The notes below the pieces were generated by a model. It saw only the letters and a list, made by a program, of their open reading frames with translations, ran no database searches and was not told where the DNA came from. A stretch of 64,000 bases of DNA from positions 1-64,000 of the forward strand of contig CALCQO010000048.1 in assembly GCA_937894675.1 (NCBI GenBank), read 5' to 3'. Position 1 is the stretch's first letter. The number at the start of each line of letters is the position of its first letter. The translations under genes were made by a program, and so were the position numbers. Source of the stretch: an uncultured Clostridia bacterium. GTDB lineage: Bacteria > Bacillota > Clostridia > Christensenellales > Aristaeellaceae. This document shows positions 1 through 7,618 of the stretch, piece by piece.

Positions 1-1
1 T

Positions 2-505
2 GATTATATCTCAACTAACTCTCGGACTGGTACAAGGATTGGGGGGCAGGTCAAAGTAACGGTCAGTTCGGATCCCGAAAAGCCCGCCGCCATCACCATT
101 ACCAACACCATGGCCGGGCAGGATATCAAAGCCACCAAGAACTGGGTAGGCGGCGCCCTGGCGGGCGAGCATCCCCAGCCGGTGTTCAGTCTCTGGCAGA
201 TGACCAACAATGGCTTGGTGGAACTGAAAGACGCCGTGGCTACCTACGAAAAGACTGCGGCCGCGCCGGGCGGCGTCACCACCCAGTGGGTGTGCACCTT
301 CACAAACATCGCCCGCTACGATGCGGCAGGCCGCGCCTTCACCTACTATATCTTCGAGGAGAAGGTGGACAACTACACCCAAACCTTCACCTCCCCGGGC
401 ATTGTCAGCAGCAAAACCTACGCCAAGCCCGATTCTACAATTACCAACACCTACGCTTCTCCCTCCGCTGCCGTAACGGCAACCAAGGCGTGGGACTTCT
501 CCTAG
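2..505 (+). CDS. Cna-B repeat surface protein, upstream part (partial, ends at in-frame TAG)
   Basis: This frame is open from the first bases of the window, so the true start lies outside. It encodes the end of one Cna-B-like beta-sandwich (a VTITNT-type final strand), then a full domain opening with ATKNWVGG and closing with ITNTYAS, then the first strand of a third, ATKAWDFS, before a TAG at 503-505. The next codon is ATG in the same frame, and the Cna-B domain simply continues. I read this and the following entry as one gene for a cell-wall-anchored stalk or adhesin, split by a nonsense codon or read through at TAG. The internal ATG at 110 has no convincing ribosome binding site and is not the real start. 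Confidence 0.75.
   Translation, partial: DYISTNSRTGTRIGGQVKVTVSSDPEKPAAITITNTMAGQDIKATKNWVGGALAGEHPQPVFSLWQMTNNGLVELKDAVATYEKTAAAPGGVTTQWVCTFTNIARYDAAGRAFTYYIFEEKVDNYTQTFTSPGIVSSKTYAKPDSTITNTYASPSAAVTATKAWDFS
503..505 (+). other. In-frame TAG inside a Cna-B domain
   Basis: The TAG follows KAWDFS and precedes MDASLYPNLE in the same frame. The paralogous domain near position 1500 reads SKAWDVTNAVGLTPEAVDVW at the same place, so the stop falls in the loop between the first two strands of a domain that is otherwise intact on both sides. It is one substitution away from CAG, TGG, AAG or GAG. Confidence 0.8.
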
Positions 506-3418
506 ATGGACGCGTCCCTCTATCCCAACCTGGAAACTACCGCCAAAGTGGATGTCTGGTTCAAACTGCAGCGCAAAATCGCCGCGGAGACTGGCTTCAC
601 CGATGTAGTGGGCGCGGAAATCAAAAAGGTACCCGCGGGCACAGCCAGCGTAACCTGGCCGAATATGCCGGAAACCGATGGCGACGGACAGACCTACATC
701 TACGCCGTGCAGGAAGTAGATGAGGCTGGTGCGGACTTCACGCCGCCAGAGTTCACCAAGTCCGGCGGTGAGGGTACGGTAACTTCGCCCCGCGATGTGA
801 CGCTGACCAACATCATGCAAAAGGGCACCGCCTCCCTGACGGTGGAGAAGGCCCTGCTGGACAATGCAGCCATGAACGGCGGAAATGTGTCCAGCGGCAC
901 AGCGGCGGGCACTCCCATCGCCTTTACCTTCGAGGTAATCGGCCCCTACGGCTATAAACAGACCTTTACCCTCACCCCCGGCGCGAGTAAGACTTTACCC
1001 GGTCTGTCCGCTGGCCAGTACAAAGTGACGGAAACCAACGCCCAGGGGTATGTGCCAGCCTACGCCCCCGCCCAAACGGCGGAGGTGGCAGCGGGTACCA
1101 CCGCCAATACGGTGACGGTAACCAACAGCCATGCCCCGACAAATGACCCCAACGCCAAAAAGGAAAATGCCACAAAGGTATGGTCCGGCGGCGCGTCTGC
1201 CGACCGCACCCCTGTCACCTTGATCCTCTCCCGCACCGTAAACGGGGCAGATTATGTGGATGTAACGGACGCGGACTACACAGTTACCCCGGAAACGAAT
1301 GGCAGCAGCAGCTATGGGTATACCTGGAGCAATCTGCCCAGGCACAGCCCCGAAGGCTTCCCCTATACCTATGCGGTTCGGGAAGACGGCACCGAAGTGC
1401 TGGAGGGAAAAACCATCCTGCGGGTGCGGGACAATATCTACGATGTGACGCAAACTGGCAATACCGTCACCAATACCTTCCGGGTGCAGTATCAGCAGAT
1501 AACCGCCAGCAAAGCTTGGGATGTGACCAATGCCGTGGGGCTGACCCCTGAGGCTGTGGATGTCTGGTTCCATCTGTACCGCAAATTGCCGGCTGGTTTG
1601 CCTGAACGGATGACTACAACCGCACCGGTTAAACTTGCCGCCAACTTGTCGGGAACCTCCTACACCTGGCCGGAGGAGATGCCCCTAACCGACGGCTTCG
1701 GAAATGTGTATGACTACTATGTGGTGGAAGTGGACGCATCCGGCAATCCCTGGACGCCGCTGAACTACACCGCCGATACCACCAATGACCTGGTTGTTAC
1801 CAACACCTTCAACGCTGAAGACGACCGCCAGGGCAAGCTCACCATTCGCAAGGCGCTGATTGACAATTCCGCCCTGCCCGGCGGCAACCCAAGCGTTTCC
1901 GGGGTGGTGGGGGATGACCCGCTGGAATTCACCTTCCTGGTGAAAGGCCCCTATGGGTACGAGGAGCCGGTCACATTGACAGCGGGTACTGAGGTAACCC
2001 TGGAGAACCTGCTCTACGGTGAGTATACCGTGGAAGAAACCGTTACCCATGACTATGTTCTCCAGTATATCCCCGCTGGGGGCAAAGCGAATGTCGCCCC
2101 CGGCCAGCTGCAGCCGCCGGTAGTGGAAGTAAAGAACAACCACGACGCCGAGGATGATCAGAATGTAGTCGCGGTCAGGGCCTTCAAACAATGGGAAGGC
2201 AGCGAAGGGGAGAAACCCGCGCCGCTGACCCTCTACCGCGCGCCTGGCGTACCCACCGATACCATGCCGCTGCTGGCTGTCAATGCCGCCCCTGTGATTC
2301 AGGATTTGGGCAACGGCCTCTACCAGTACGACTGGACCAACCTGCCCGAACATAACCCCTACGGCAGCACCTACCAGTACACTGTGAAGGAAAGCACCTT
2401 CAAGCTGGTCGCGGATGACCCGGCCAGCCCCGACATCTTCATGGTGGAAGGCCGCTACTTCGCGGTGACCCACGAAACCGACGCAGATGGCATAGTCACC
2501 GTAACCAACACCTTCATGCAGCCTGAAAGCGCCACCCTGGAAGTAACAGCCATCAAGACCCTCAGCGGCGCGGCCCTCAAGAATGAGCAGTTCACCTTCG
2601 CCCTGTCGGTGGCGGACAGCGACGTCAACCTGAATGCCAAAAATGATGAGACAGGCGCGGTGGTCTTTGAGCCAATCTCCTTCAACAAGCAGGGGGATTA
2701 CCTGATTACCGTGCGCGAGGTGGATGAAAAGGCCCGCAACTATATCTATGACGGCACCACCTACACCATTCTGGTGAAGGTTACCACCGACAAAAACAAT
2801 GTGCTGCAGCTGGAAACCACTTATGAGCGGGACGGCCAGCCCCATGAAGGCGAGCTGCAGTTCACCAACACCTATGAGAAGGAGCCCTCCGCCATCACCA
2901 GCAGCCCCATCGCCGCGCGGGTCGAGCTGATTGGCAGAACCCTTAAGGATCGGGAGTTCGAGTTCCAGCTGCGCGACGGCGCCGACAATGTGATGGACAC
3001 CGTGCGCAACGGCCCGGATGGCCGCTTCAGCTTCGGCACCCAGCGCTTCAGCAGGGAAGGCACCTATGTGTATACCATCCAGCAGGTGAAGGGCACCGAG
3101 GAAGGCATGTTCTACGATATGGAGCCCATCCGCGTGCGCATCACCGTACGGGAGGGACGCAGCGGCATGCTGGAAGTGTTCATGGAGTTCCTGCTGCCTA
3201 CTGCCCATGCTACCGATACCGGCCGCGTCCTGACCTCGGGCACCACCTACACCAAGGCAGGGGTGGATGTCACCAGCGACCCGCTGCTCACCAACCGCGT
3301 CGGCATTCCGCCCACAGGCGACAATGCCCTGACCATGCCCCTGGTGATGATGGCGCTGTCCCTGATGGGCCTGGGCCTGTGGCTGTTCTCAAAAATGAGA
3401 AGAACCGATACCGTGTAA
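506..3418 (+). CDS. Cna-B / pilin-like sortase-anchored surface protein, downstream part
   Basis: This 970-codon stretch is in the same frame as the preceding fragment. It is a string of Cna-B-type domains: repeated TVTN-T or VTNTF terminal strands, TKVW and SKAWD opening strands, and TVEKALLDN / TIRKALIDN modules. It ends with two domains resembling the Spy0128/FctA pilin type (from about 2530). The C-terminus has an IPPTGD motif, a variant of the LPxTG sortase signal, a hydrophobic helix and a basic tail, so the protein should be covalently attached to peptidoglycan. Such domains usually carry Lys-Asn isopeptide bonds. It probably has no independent start: ATG 506 directly abuts the TAG and no Shine-Dalgarno site is visible. 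A terminator follows the stop. Confidence 0.85.
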   Translation: MDASLYPNLETTAKVDVWFKLQRKIAAETGFTDVVGAEIKKVPAGTASVTWPNMPETDGDGQTYIYAVQEVDEAGADFTPPEFTKSGGEGTVTSPRDVTLTNIMQKGTASLTVEKALLDNAAMNGGNVSSGTAAGTPIAFTFEVIGPYGYKQTFTLTPGASKTLPGLSAGQYKVTETNAQGYVPAYAPAQTAEVAAGTTANTVTVTNSHAPTNDPNAKKENATKVWSGGASADRTPVTLILSRTVNGADYVDVTDADYTVTPETNGSSSYGYTWSNLPRHSPEGFPYTYAVREDGTEVLEGKTILRVRDNIYDVTQTGNTVTNTFRVQYQQITASKAWDVTNAVGLTPEAVDVWFHLYRKLPAGLPERMTTTAPVKLAANLSGTSYTWPEEMPLTDGFGNVYDYYVVEVDASGNPWTPLNYTADTTNDLVVTNTFNAEDDRQGKLTIRKALIDNSALPGGNPSVSGVVGDDPLEFTFLVKGPYGYEEPVTLTAGTEVTLENLLYGEYTVEETVTHDYVLQYIPAGGKANVAPGQLQPPVVEVKNNHDAEDDQNVVAVRAFKQWEGSEGEKPAPLTLYRAPGVPTDTMPLLAVNAAPVIQDLGNGLYQYDWTNLPEHNPYGSTYQYTVKESTFKLVADDPASPDIFMVEGRYFAVTHETDADGIVTVTNTFMQPESATLEVTAIKTLSGAALKNEQFTFALSVADSDVNLNAKNDETGAVVFEPISFNKQGDYLITVREVDEKARNYIYDGTTYTILVKVTTDKNNVLQLETTYERDGQPHEGELQFTNTYEKEPSAITSSPIAARVELIGRTLKDREFEFQLRDGADNVMDTVRNGPDGRFSFGTQRFSREGTYVYTIQQVKGTEEGMFYDMEPIRVRITVREGRSGMLEVFMEFLLPTAHATDTGRVLTSGTTYTKAGVDVTSDPLLTNRVGIPPTGDNALTMPLVMMALSLMGLGLWLFSKMRRTDTV

Positions 3419-3445
3419 CCAATCAAATCGTAAAACCAACCAAAC

Positions 3446-3479
3446 AAAGAGCCTGCCGCGAAAGCTGCAGGCTCTTTTT
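3446..3479 (+). terminator. Intrinsic terminator after the surface protein gene
   Basis: Eleven-base arms at 3446-3456 and 3467-3477 flank a ten-base loop, and a T run follows. Confidence 0.85.
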
Positions 3480-3516
3480 AGTTGACAGCTAAATCTGCAT
3501 TAGGAGGCGAAGCGCT

Positions 3517-4371
3517 TCAGGCAGGCAGCAGGAAATAACTGATCCCAGCGGGTTGTTTGCGGTATTTGCCTTGCTGCACCAGGCCATCTATCCAGGCTTC
3601 CGCCTGCTGGCGGCTGTCAAAGTCGAAAGCCTGGTAGATTTCCTCGGGGGTCTGGTTGCCGTAGCGGCTCAGTAGCCAGTCCAGAATGTCGCTGTCCGGC
3701 GGCGAGGGCAGGGGGGAGAGGCCGCCGTCGGTCAGCTGGGCGAACACCCGCTCAAAATCCTGCAGGGTGTTGAAGCCCCGCATCCACACCTGCCGGGCGG
3801 TGCCCGACTTTACCTGGAAGGTGGGAAACACATCCGCACCCAAGGCCTGGGTCAGCCCCAAATCCGTCTGGAATGCTTTCTGGGCGGCGCCGCTGCTCAA
3901 AGCGTCGGCAAAGGGCAGGATATCGATATCCGCTTCCCGGGCGATGTCCAGCAGCACCTCGCTGCGCCCGGTTGGCCGGGCTTGGGCGATGGAGGCGGCG
4001 CGCAGGGCGCGCAGGTACCGGTCCGCCTTGTCGGGGGAGGCAATCTGCGCCGCTTTGTAGGCGATGCTCTGGGGGTAGGAGGAGGGGGTTTCCTTGGTAA
4101 ACAGCTGGAACCCTTCGGGTTCTACCGGCATGTGGTGGCGGGGGAAGGTCTGCAGCCAATGCTCCATAATCTGGGGGTTCAAATCCCCGTCCCGGCTGGA
4201 AATGTGGTTGCCCGGATCTTCAAAATCCGACAAATCCCGCACCAGGCCGCCCATTACATAGCGCACCTGCACCGAGGGATAACGGGTTTCTATGGCGCGG
4301 AAAACGGGCTCTGTCGCCCAGCACCATACGCAGACGGGATCGGTGAAATTGGTGATGATGATTTTTTCCAT
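3517..4371 (-). CDS. DsbA-family thioredoxin-fold oxidoreductase (FrnE-like)
   Basis: A 284-residue protein with an N-terminal beta strand followed by DPVCVWCWATEP, giving a CxxC redox pair at Cys14 and Cys17. This is the arrangement of cytosolic DsbA/FrnE-type proteins (compare DPWCPWCW). A helical insertion follows, then a DVFPTFQV segment that matches the cis-proline loop of the thioredoxin fold. There is no signal peptide, so it probably works in the cytoplasm as a dithiol-disulfide isomerase or in detoxification. The last 60 residues look like a small winged-helix-like tail. It is transcribed away from the ferredoxin gene on its right. Confidence 0.8.
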   Translation of the reverse strand: MEKIIITNFTDPVCVWCWATEPVFRAIETRYPSVQVRYVMGGLVRDLSDFEDPGNHISSRDGDLNPQIMEHWLQTFPRHHMPVEPEGFQLFTKETPSSYPQSIAYKAAQIASPDKADRYLRALRAASIAQARPTGRSEVLLDIAREADIDILPFADALSSGAAQKAFQTDLGLTQALGADVFPTFQVKSGTARQVWMRGFNTLQDFERVFAQLTDGGLSPLPSPPDSDILDWLLSRYGNQTPEEIYQAFDFDSRQQAEAWIDGLVQQGKYRKQPAGISYFLLPA

Positions 4372-4508
4372 GCTGACTCCTTGCCGAATCGAGTGAGTAC
4401 AAAAGAGAAGGGCCTTGGGAAGGCTCCAAGGAAGTATACCCAGGGGAATGAGGCGCCAACCCGTTTCGAAAAAGATTGATGGAAATCAACAAAGGAAGGG
4501 GACACCTG

Positions 4509-4517
4509 TGGTATACT
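4509..4517 (+). promoter_or_regulatory. Extended -10 promoter for the ferredoxin-like gene
   Basis: TGGTATACT is an extended -10 element. No good -35 lies 17 bases upstream. The gene's AAGGAGG ribosome site is at 4530-4536. Confidence 0.55.
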
Positions 4518-4542
4518 GCAGACAGCAACAAGGAGGAGAAGC

Positions 4543-5259
4543 GTGATGATTCGTACCATTATTCACATTGATGAGGAAAAGTGCAACGGCTGCGGCGCCT
4601 GCGCCACCGCCTGCGCCGAAGGCGCCATCCAGATGGTGGACGGCAAGGCGAAATTGATTCGGGACGATTACTGCGACGGCCTGGGCGCCTGCCTGCCCCA
4701 TTGCCCCACCGACGCGCTGAGCTTTGTGGAGCGGGAAGCCGCCGCCTTTGACGAAGCCGCCGTGGAAGCCCACCTGGAAAGACAGCGCCAGCAGGAGAAC
4801 GCCCAGCCCGATTTGCCCTGCGGCTGCCCGGGCAGCGAATCCAGGCGCTTAAGCCGCCAGGAGGAAGCCCCCGCCAAAACCAGCGAAGCCGTGCCCAGCC
4901 GCCTGAACCAGTGGCCGGTGCAGATCAAGCTTGCGCCTGTCAACGCCCCCTATTTCAGCGGCGCTAACCTGCTGGTAGCGGCGGACTGCGCCGCCTACGC
5001 CCACGGGGATTTCCACAACCGTTTCATGAAGAACCGCATCACGCTGATTGGCTGCCCCAAGCTGGACGGGGTTGACTACGGCGAGAAGCTGACGGAAATC
5101 CTTCGGGTGAACGACGTCCGCAGCCTGACAGTGGTGCGCATGGAAGTACCCTGCTGCGGCGGGCTGGAGCGCGCGGCAGTGAACGCCCTGAAAAACAGCG
5201 GCAAGTTCATCCCCTGGCAGGTAGTCACCCTGACCACCGACGGACGGGTTATCGAATAA
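4543..5259 (+). CDS. Ferredoxin-domain protein with cysteine-rich C-terminal half
   Basis: The first 60 residues form a bacterial two-cluster ferredoxin. Motif I is complete (Cys14, Cys17, Cys20, Cys24). Motif II reads YCDGLGACLPHCP, giving Cys44, Cys50 and Cys54 with Leu47 where the second cysteine should be, so the second site could hold a [3Fe-4S] cluster or none. After a polar linker with a CGC pair, residues 120-238 form a separate domain with ADCAAY, GCPKLD and a VPCCGG motif, which suggests further metal or disulfide sites. The 238-residue protein is probably an electron carrier or sensor; the exact role is not known to me. GTG 4543 and ATG 4546 are both possible starts behind AAGGAGG. 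Confidence 0.75.
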   Translation: MMIRTIIHIDEEKCNGCGACATACAEGAIQMVDGKAKLIRDDYCDGLGACLPHCPTDALSFVEREAAAFDEAAVEAHLERQRQQENAQPDLPCGCPGSESRRLSRQEEAPAKTSEAVPSRLNQWPVQIKLAPVNAPYFSGANLLVAADCAAYAHGDFHNRFMKNRITLIGCPKLDGVDYGEKLTEILRVNDVRSLTVVRMEVPCCGGLERAAVNALKNSGKFIPWQVVTLTTDGRVIE

Positions 5260-5276
5260 ACAGCACCATCCTTTTA

Positions 5277-5295
5277 CCCCCGGAGTTTCCGGGGG
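5277..5295 (+). repeat. Hairpin repeat, first copy
   Basis: An eight-base-pair stem with a GTT loop (CCCCCGGAGTTTCCGGGGG). A near-identical copy lies at 5468-5486. No T run follows this copy. Confidence 0.7.
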
Positions 5296-5449
5296 GCAGC
5301 GTGTCGAAAAAGCCAGCAACCGCATATTTCGATACCGAAACATGCTTGCGTTGTCACATCATCTGCCAGAATCGGTCACTTACGAACCGTGTAAGCTTCC
5401 TCTTCTGGCAGATTCGTTTCTAGCCTTGCAGACTTTTTGGACACGCTGC
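5296..5449. ncRNA. Candidate structured RNA or palindromic intergenic element
   Basis: A 154-base unit is closed by a 17-base inverted repeat, 5296-5312 against 5433-5449, with one mismatch. Inside are a hairpin GCAT-A-TTTCG / CGAAA-C-ATGC (5322-5345) and another with perfect 11-base arms, ATCTGCCAGAA at 5361-5371 and its complement at 5403-5413. The second encloses a small CGGT/ACCG helix. The whole is bracketed by the two hairpin repeats. I do not recognise it as 6S, SRP, tmRNA, a T-box or a common riboswitch. It could be a small RNA with its own terminator, or a non-autonomous mobile palindromic repeat. No promoter is obvious directly upstream. Confidence 0.45.
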
Positions 5450-5467
5450 ACTTCTTTGATGGGCTGG

Positions 5468-5492
5468 CCCCCGGAGTTTTCGGGGGCATTTT
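5468..5492 (+). terminator. Hairpin repeat, second copy, terminator-like
   Basis: CCCCCGGAGTTTTCGGGGG pairs over eight base pairs and is followed by GCATTTTAC. It matches the hairpin at 5277-5295 with one base change, which replaces a G-C pair by G-U. Confidence 0.65.
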
Positions 5493-5513
5493 ACTGTTTC
5501 ATCAAACCCTCGT

Positions 5514-5542
5514 TTGACCCGGGTATGCGGACATGCTATATA
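5514..5542 (+). promoter_or_regulatory. Promoter of the gamma-glutamyltransferase gene
   Basis: TTGACC (5514-5519), 17-base spacer, TATATA (5537-5542) with an extended TGC. Confidence 0.7.
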
Positions 5543-5593
5543 TAGTATATCAATCAAATATTCTCTCCGGAGAAAATCGAAAGAGGAGGACCT

Positions 5594-7369
5594 ATGAAAA
5601 AAACATGGCTTCGTATCCCCGCTCTCTTCCTGTGCCTGGTGATGCTCTCGGGCATTGCTGTGGCGCAGGAACCCCAGGGTGTCATCGACTTGGAAAAAAT
5701 CAAAAGTGAGTACAAGTACGGCGATGTCCTGACCTTTGACACCTACGGCCAGCTGACCGAGGAAAACCGCGCGGTGGAAGGCAAGGACGGCGTGGTGTCC
5801 TCCCAGCGGTATGAGGCGTCCCGCATCGGCGCCGACATCATCGCTAAGGGCGGCAACGCGGTGGACGCCGCGGTGGCAGCCGCTTTCGCCCTGGGCGTAT
5901 GCGAGCCCAACGCTTCCGGCATGGGCGGCGGCGGGTTTATGACCTACCGCAACGGCGAGACGGGCGAAATCATTTTCATCGACTTTCGCGAGGTTGCCCC
6001 CGGCGCGGCCACCGAGGACATGTATCCCCAGGATGAGAACGGCAATGTCATCGGCAACATCATGGCCCGCGGCGGTAAGGCTGTGGCGGTGCCCGGCGAA
6101 GTGGCCGGCCTTATGTACATCCTGGACAACTACGGCACCATGAGCCGACAGGAAGTGCTGCAGCCCGCCATCGATTTGGCCAATGAAGGCTATCTGGTGA
6201 CAGCCAAAACCAACACCACCATCACCGACGCCTACCAGCTGATGACCGATTACCCCGAACTGGGCAAGATTTTCCTGGGCGACGACGGCCTGCCGCCCGA
6301 AGCGGGCACCTACATTAAAAACCCGGATCTGGCCAAGACCCTTGGCATCATCGCCGAAAAGGGCGCGGCCGGCTTCTATGAGGGCGAAGTCGCCCAGGCT
6401 CTGGTGGACGCGGCGGCCAAGTACGGCGGCATCATCACCCTGGAAGACCTGAAGAACTACCAGATTACCGTGAAGGAGCCGGTGGAAGGCACCTACCGCG
6501 GCTACAAAATCTACTCCGCCCCGCCTCCCTCTTCCGGCGGCACCCACCTGATTCAGATCCTCAACATCCTGGAGAACTTCGACGTGGGCTCCTTGAAGTT
6601 CTACGGCGCCGAGCATATGCACCTACTCAGCGAAGCCTTCAAGATGGTGTACCTGGACAGGTCCACCTACATGGGCGACCCGGACTATGTGAAGGTTCCC
6701 CTCAAGGGCCTGGTGGACAAGGAGTATGCCAAACTCCTGGCGGAAAAAATTGAGGAAGACAAGTCCAAATCCTACGAGGTGGAAGATCCTTGGCTGTACG
6801 AGGGCACCGATACCTCCCACCTGTCTGTGTCGGACAAGGCGGGCAATATGATTGGCATTACCAAGACCATCAACTACTACTACGGCAGCGGCGTGGCGGT
6901 GGATGGGTACGGCTTCATTCTCAACAACGAGATGGACGACTTTTCCTCCAAGCCCGGCGGCCCCAACTCGGTGCAGCCCGGCAAGAAGCCCCTGAGTTCC
7001 ATGAGCCCCACCATCGTACTGCGCGAGGATGGCAGCCCCTACATGGTGCTGGGCGCCCCCGGCGGCTACACCATCTTCGCCCAGGTGGCGCAGGTGATCA
7101 GCGATGTCATCGACTTCCAGCTGCCCTTGAAGGATGCCATCAAAGCCCCGCGCATCTTCAACTGGGTGGACAACACCCTGGAATACCAGGACGGCTTCGG
7201 CATTCCTATCGAGAAGGCCGAGGTGGACAAGCTGACCGCCATCGGCCATGATATGTCCCACTATATGGATGGCGCCTTTGGCTTTATCCAGGGCACCCTC
7301 TATAACGAAGACGGCACCATCGACGGCGGCGCCGATTACTACGCCGACGGCGTGGCGGTCGGGTACTAA
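5594..7369 (+). CDS. ggt: Secreted gamma-glutamyltransferase
   Basis: A 591-residue protein with a signal peptide ending near GIAVAQ, so it acts outside the membrane. It matches gamma-glutamyltranspeptidase, an Ntn-hydrolase that self-cleaves into two subunits and takes the gamma-glutamyl group from glutathione and related peptides. The autocleavage site is in TDTSHLSVSD, which puts the nucleophile at Thr407. Other family marks are GGNAVDAAVAAAF, GMGGGGFMTY, the PPPSSGGTHL segment and GAPGGYTI near the C-terminus. The length is normal. AGAGGAGG lies just before the ATG. It is a single gene with its own promoter and terminator, and probably recovers glutamate or cysteinyl-glycine from the surroundings. 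Confidence 0.93.
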   Translation: MKKTWLRIPALFLCLVMLSGIAVAQEPQGVIDLEKIKSEYKYGDVLTFDTYGQLTEENRAVEGKDGVVSSQRYEASRIGADIIAKGGNAVDAAVAAAFALGVCEPNASGMGGGGFMTYRNGETGEIIFIDFREVAPGAATEDMYPQDENGNVIGNIMARGGKAVAVPGEVAGLMYILDNYGTMSRQEVLQPAIDLANEGYLVTAKTNTTITDAYQLMTDYPELGKIFLGDDGLPPEAGTYIKNPDLAKTLGIIAEKGAAGFYEGEVAQALVDAAAKYGGIITLEDLKNYQITVKEPVEGTYRGYKIYSAPPPSSGGTHLIQILNILENFDVGSLKFYGAEHMHLLSEAFKMVYLDRSTYMGDPDYVKVPLKGLVDKEYAKLLAEKIEEDKSKSYEVEDPWLYEGTDTSHLSVSDKAGNMIGITKTINYYYGSGVAVDGYGFILNNEMDDFSSKPGGPNSVQPGKKPLSSMSPTIVLREDGSPYMVLGAPGGYTIFAQVAQVISDVIDFQLPLKDAIKAPRIFNWVDNTLEYQDGFGIPIEKAEVDKLTAIGHDMSHYMDGAFGFIQGTLYNEDGTIDGGADYYADGVAVGY

Positions 7370-7415
7370 GCCGGATTTTCCATGTTCCTCGAATAGTATC
7401 CAGTAGGCAGCATCG

Positions 7416-7441
7416 CCTCCCCGCTTCGGCGGGGAGGTTTT
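7416..7441 (+). terminator. Terminator after ggt
   Basis: CCTCCCCGC and its complement around a TTCG tetraloop, then TTTT. Confidence 0.9.
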
Positions 7442-7533
7442 ATGCATTTTGGGCATGTTTATACATATCCTTGACCGAGCGCTCAAGGAATGTTCTGGAT
7501 TGGTACTTTTTAAGGTTTGGATTCTATCGGCCA

Positions 7534-7563
7534 TTGACAGGGTGAATAATATGCGATTAAGAT
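7534..7563 (+). promoter_or_regulatory. Promoter of the serC-serA operon
   Basis: TTGACA (7534-7539), 18-base spacer, TAAGAT (7558-7563). A small inverted repeat, TCCTTGA / TCAAGGA at 7468-7489, lies upstream and could be an operator. No T-box signature is present. Confidence 0.6.
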
Positions 7564-7618
7564 GAAATATCTTTCTATCCCATGGGGAAGAAAGTAAGAA
7601 GGAAAAGGAGGATGTGCC

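Noticed and set aside
7445..7618. T-box or serine-responsive riboswitch before serC
   Set aside because: Only a small seven-base inverted repeat is visible; no specifier or antiterminator elements.
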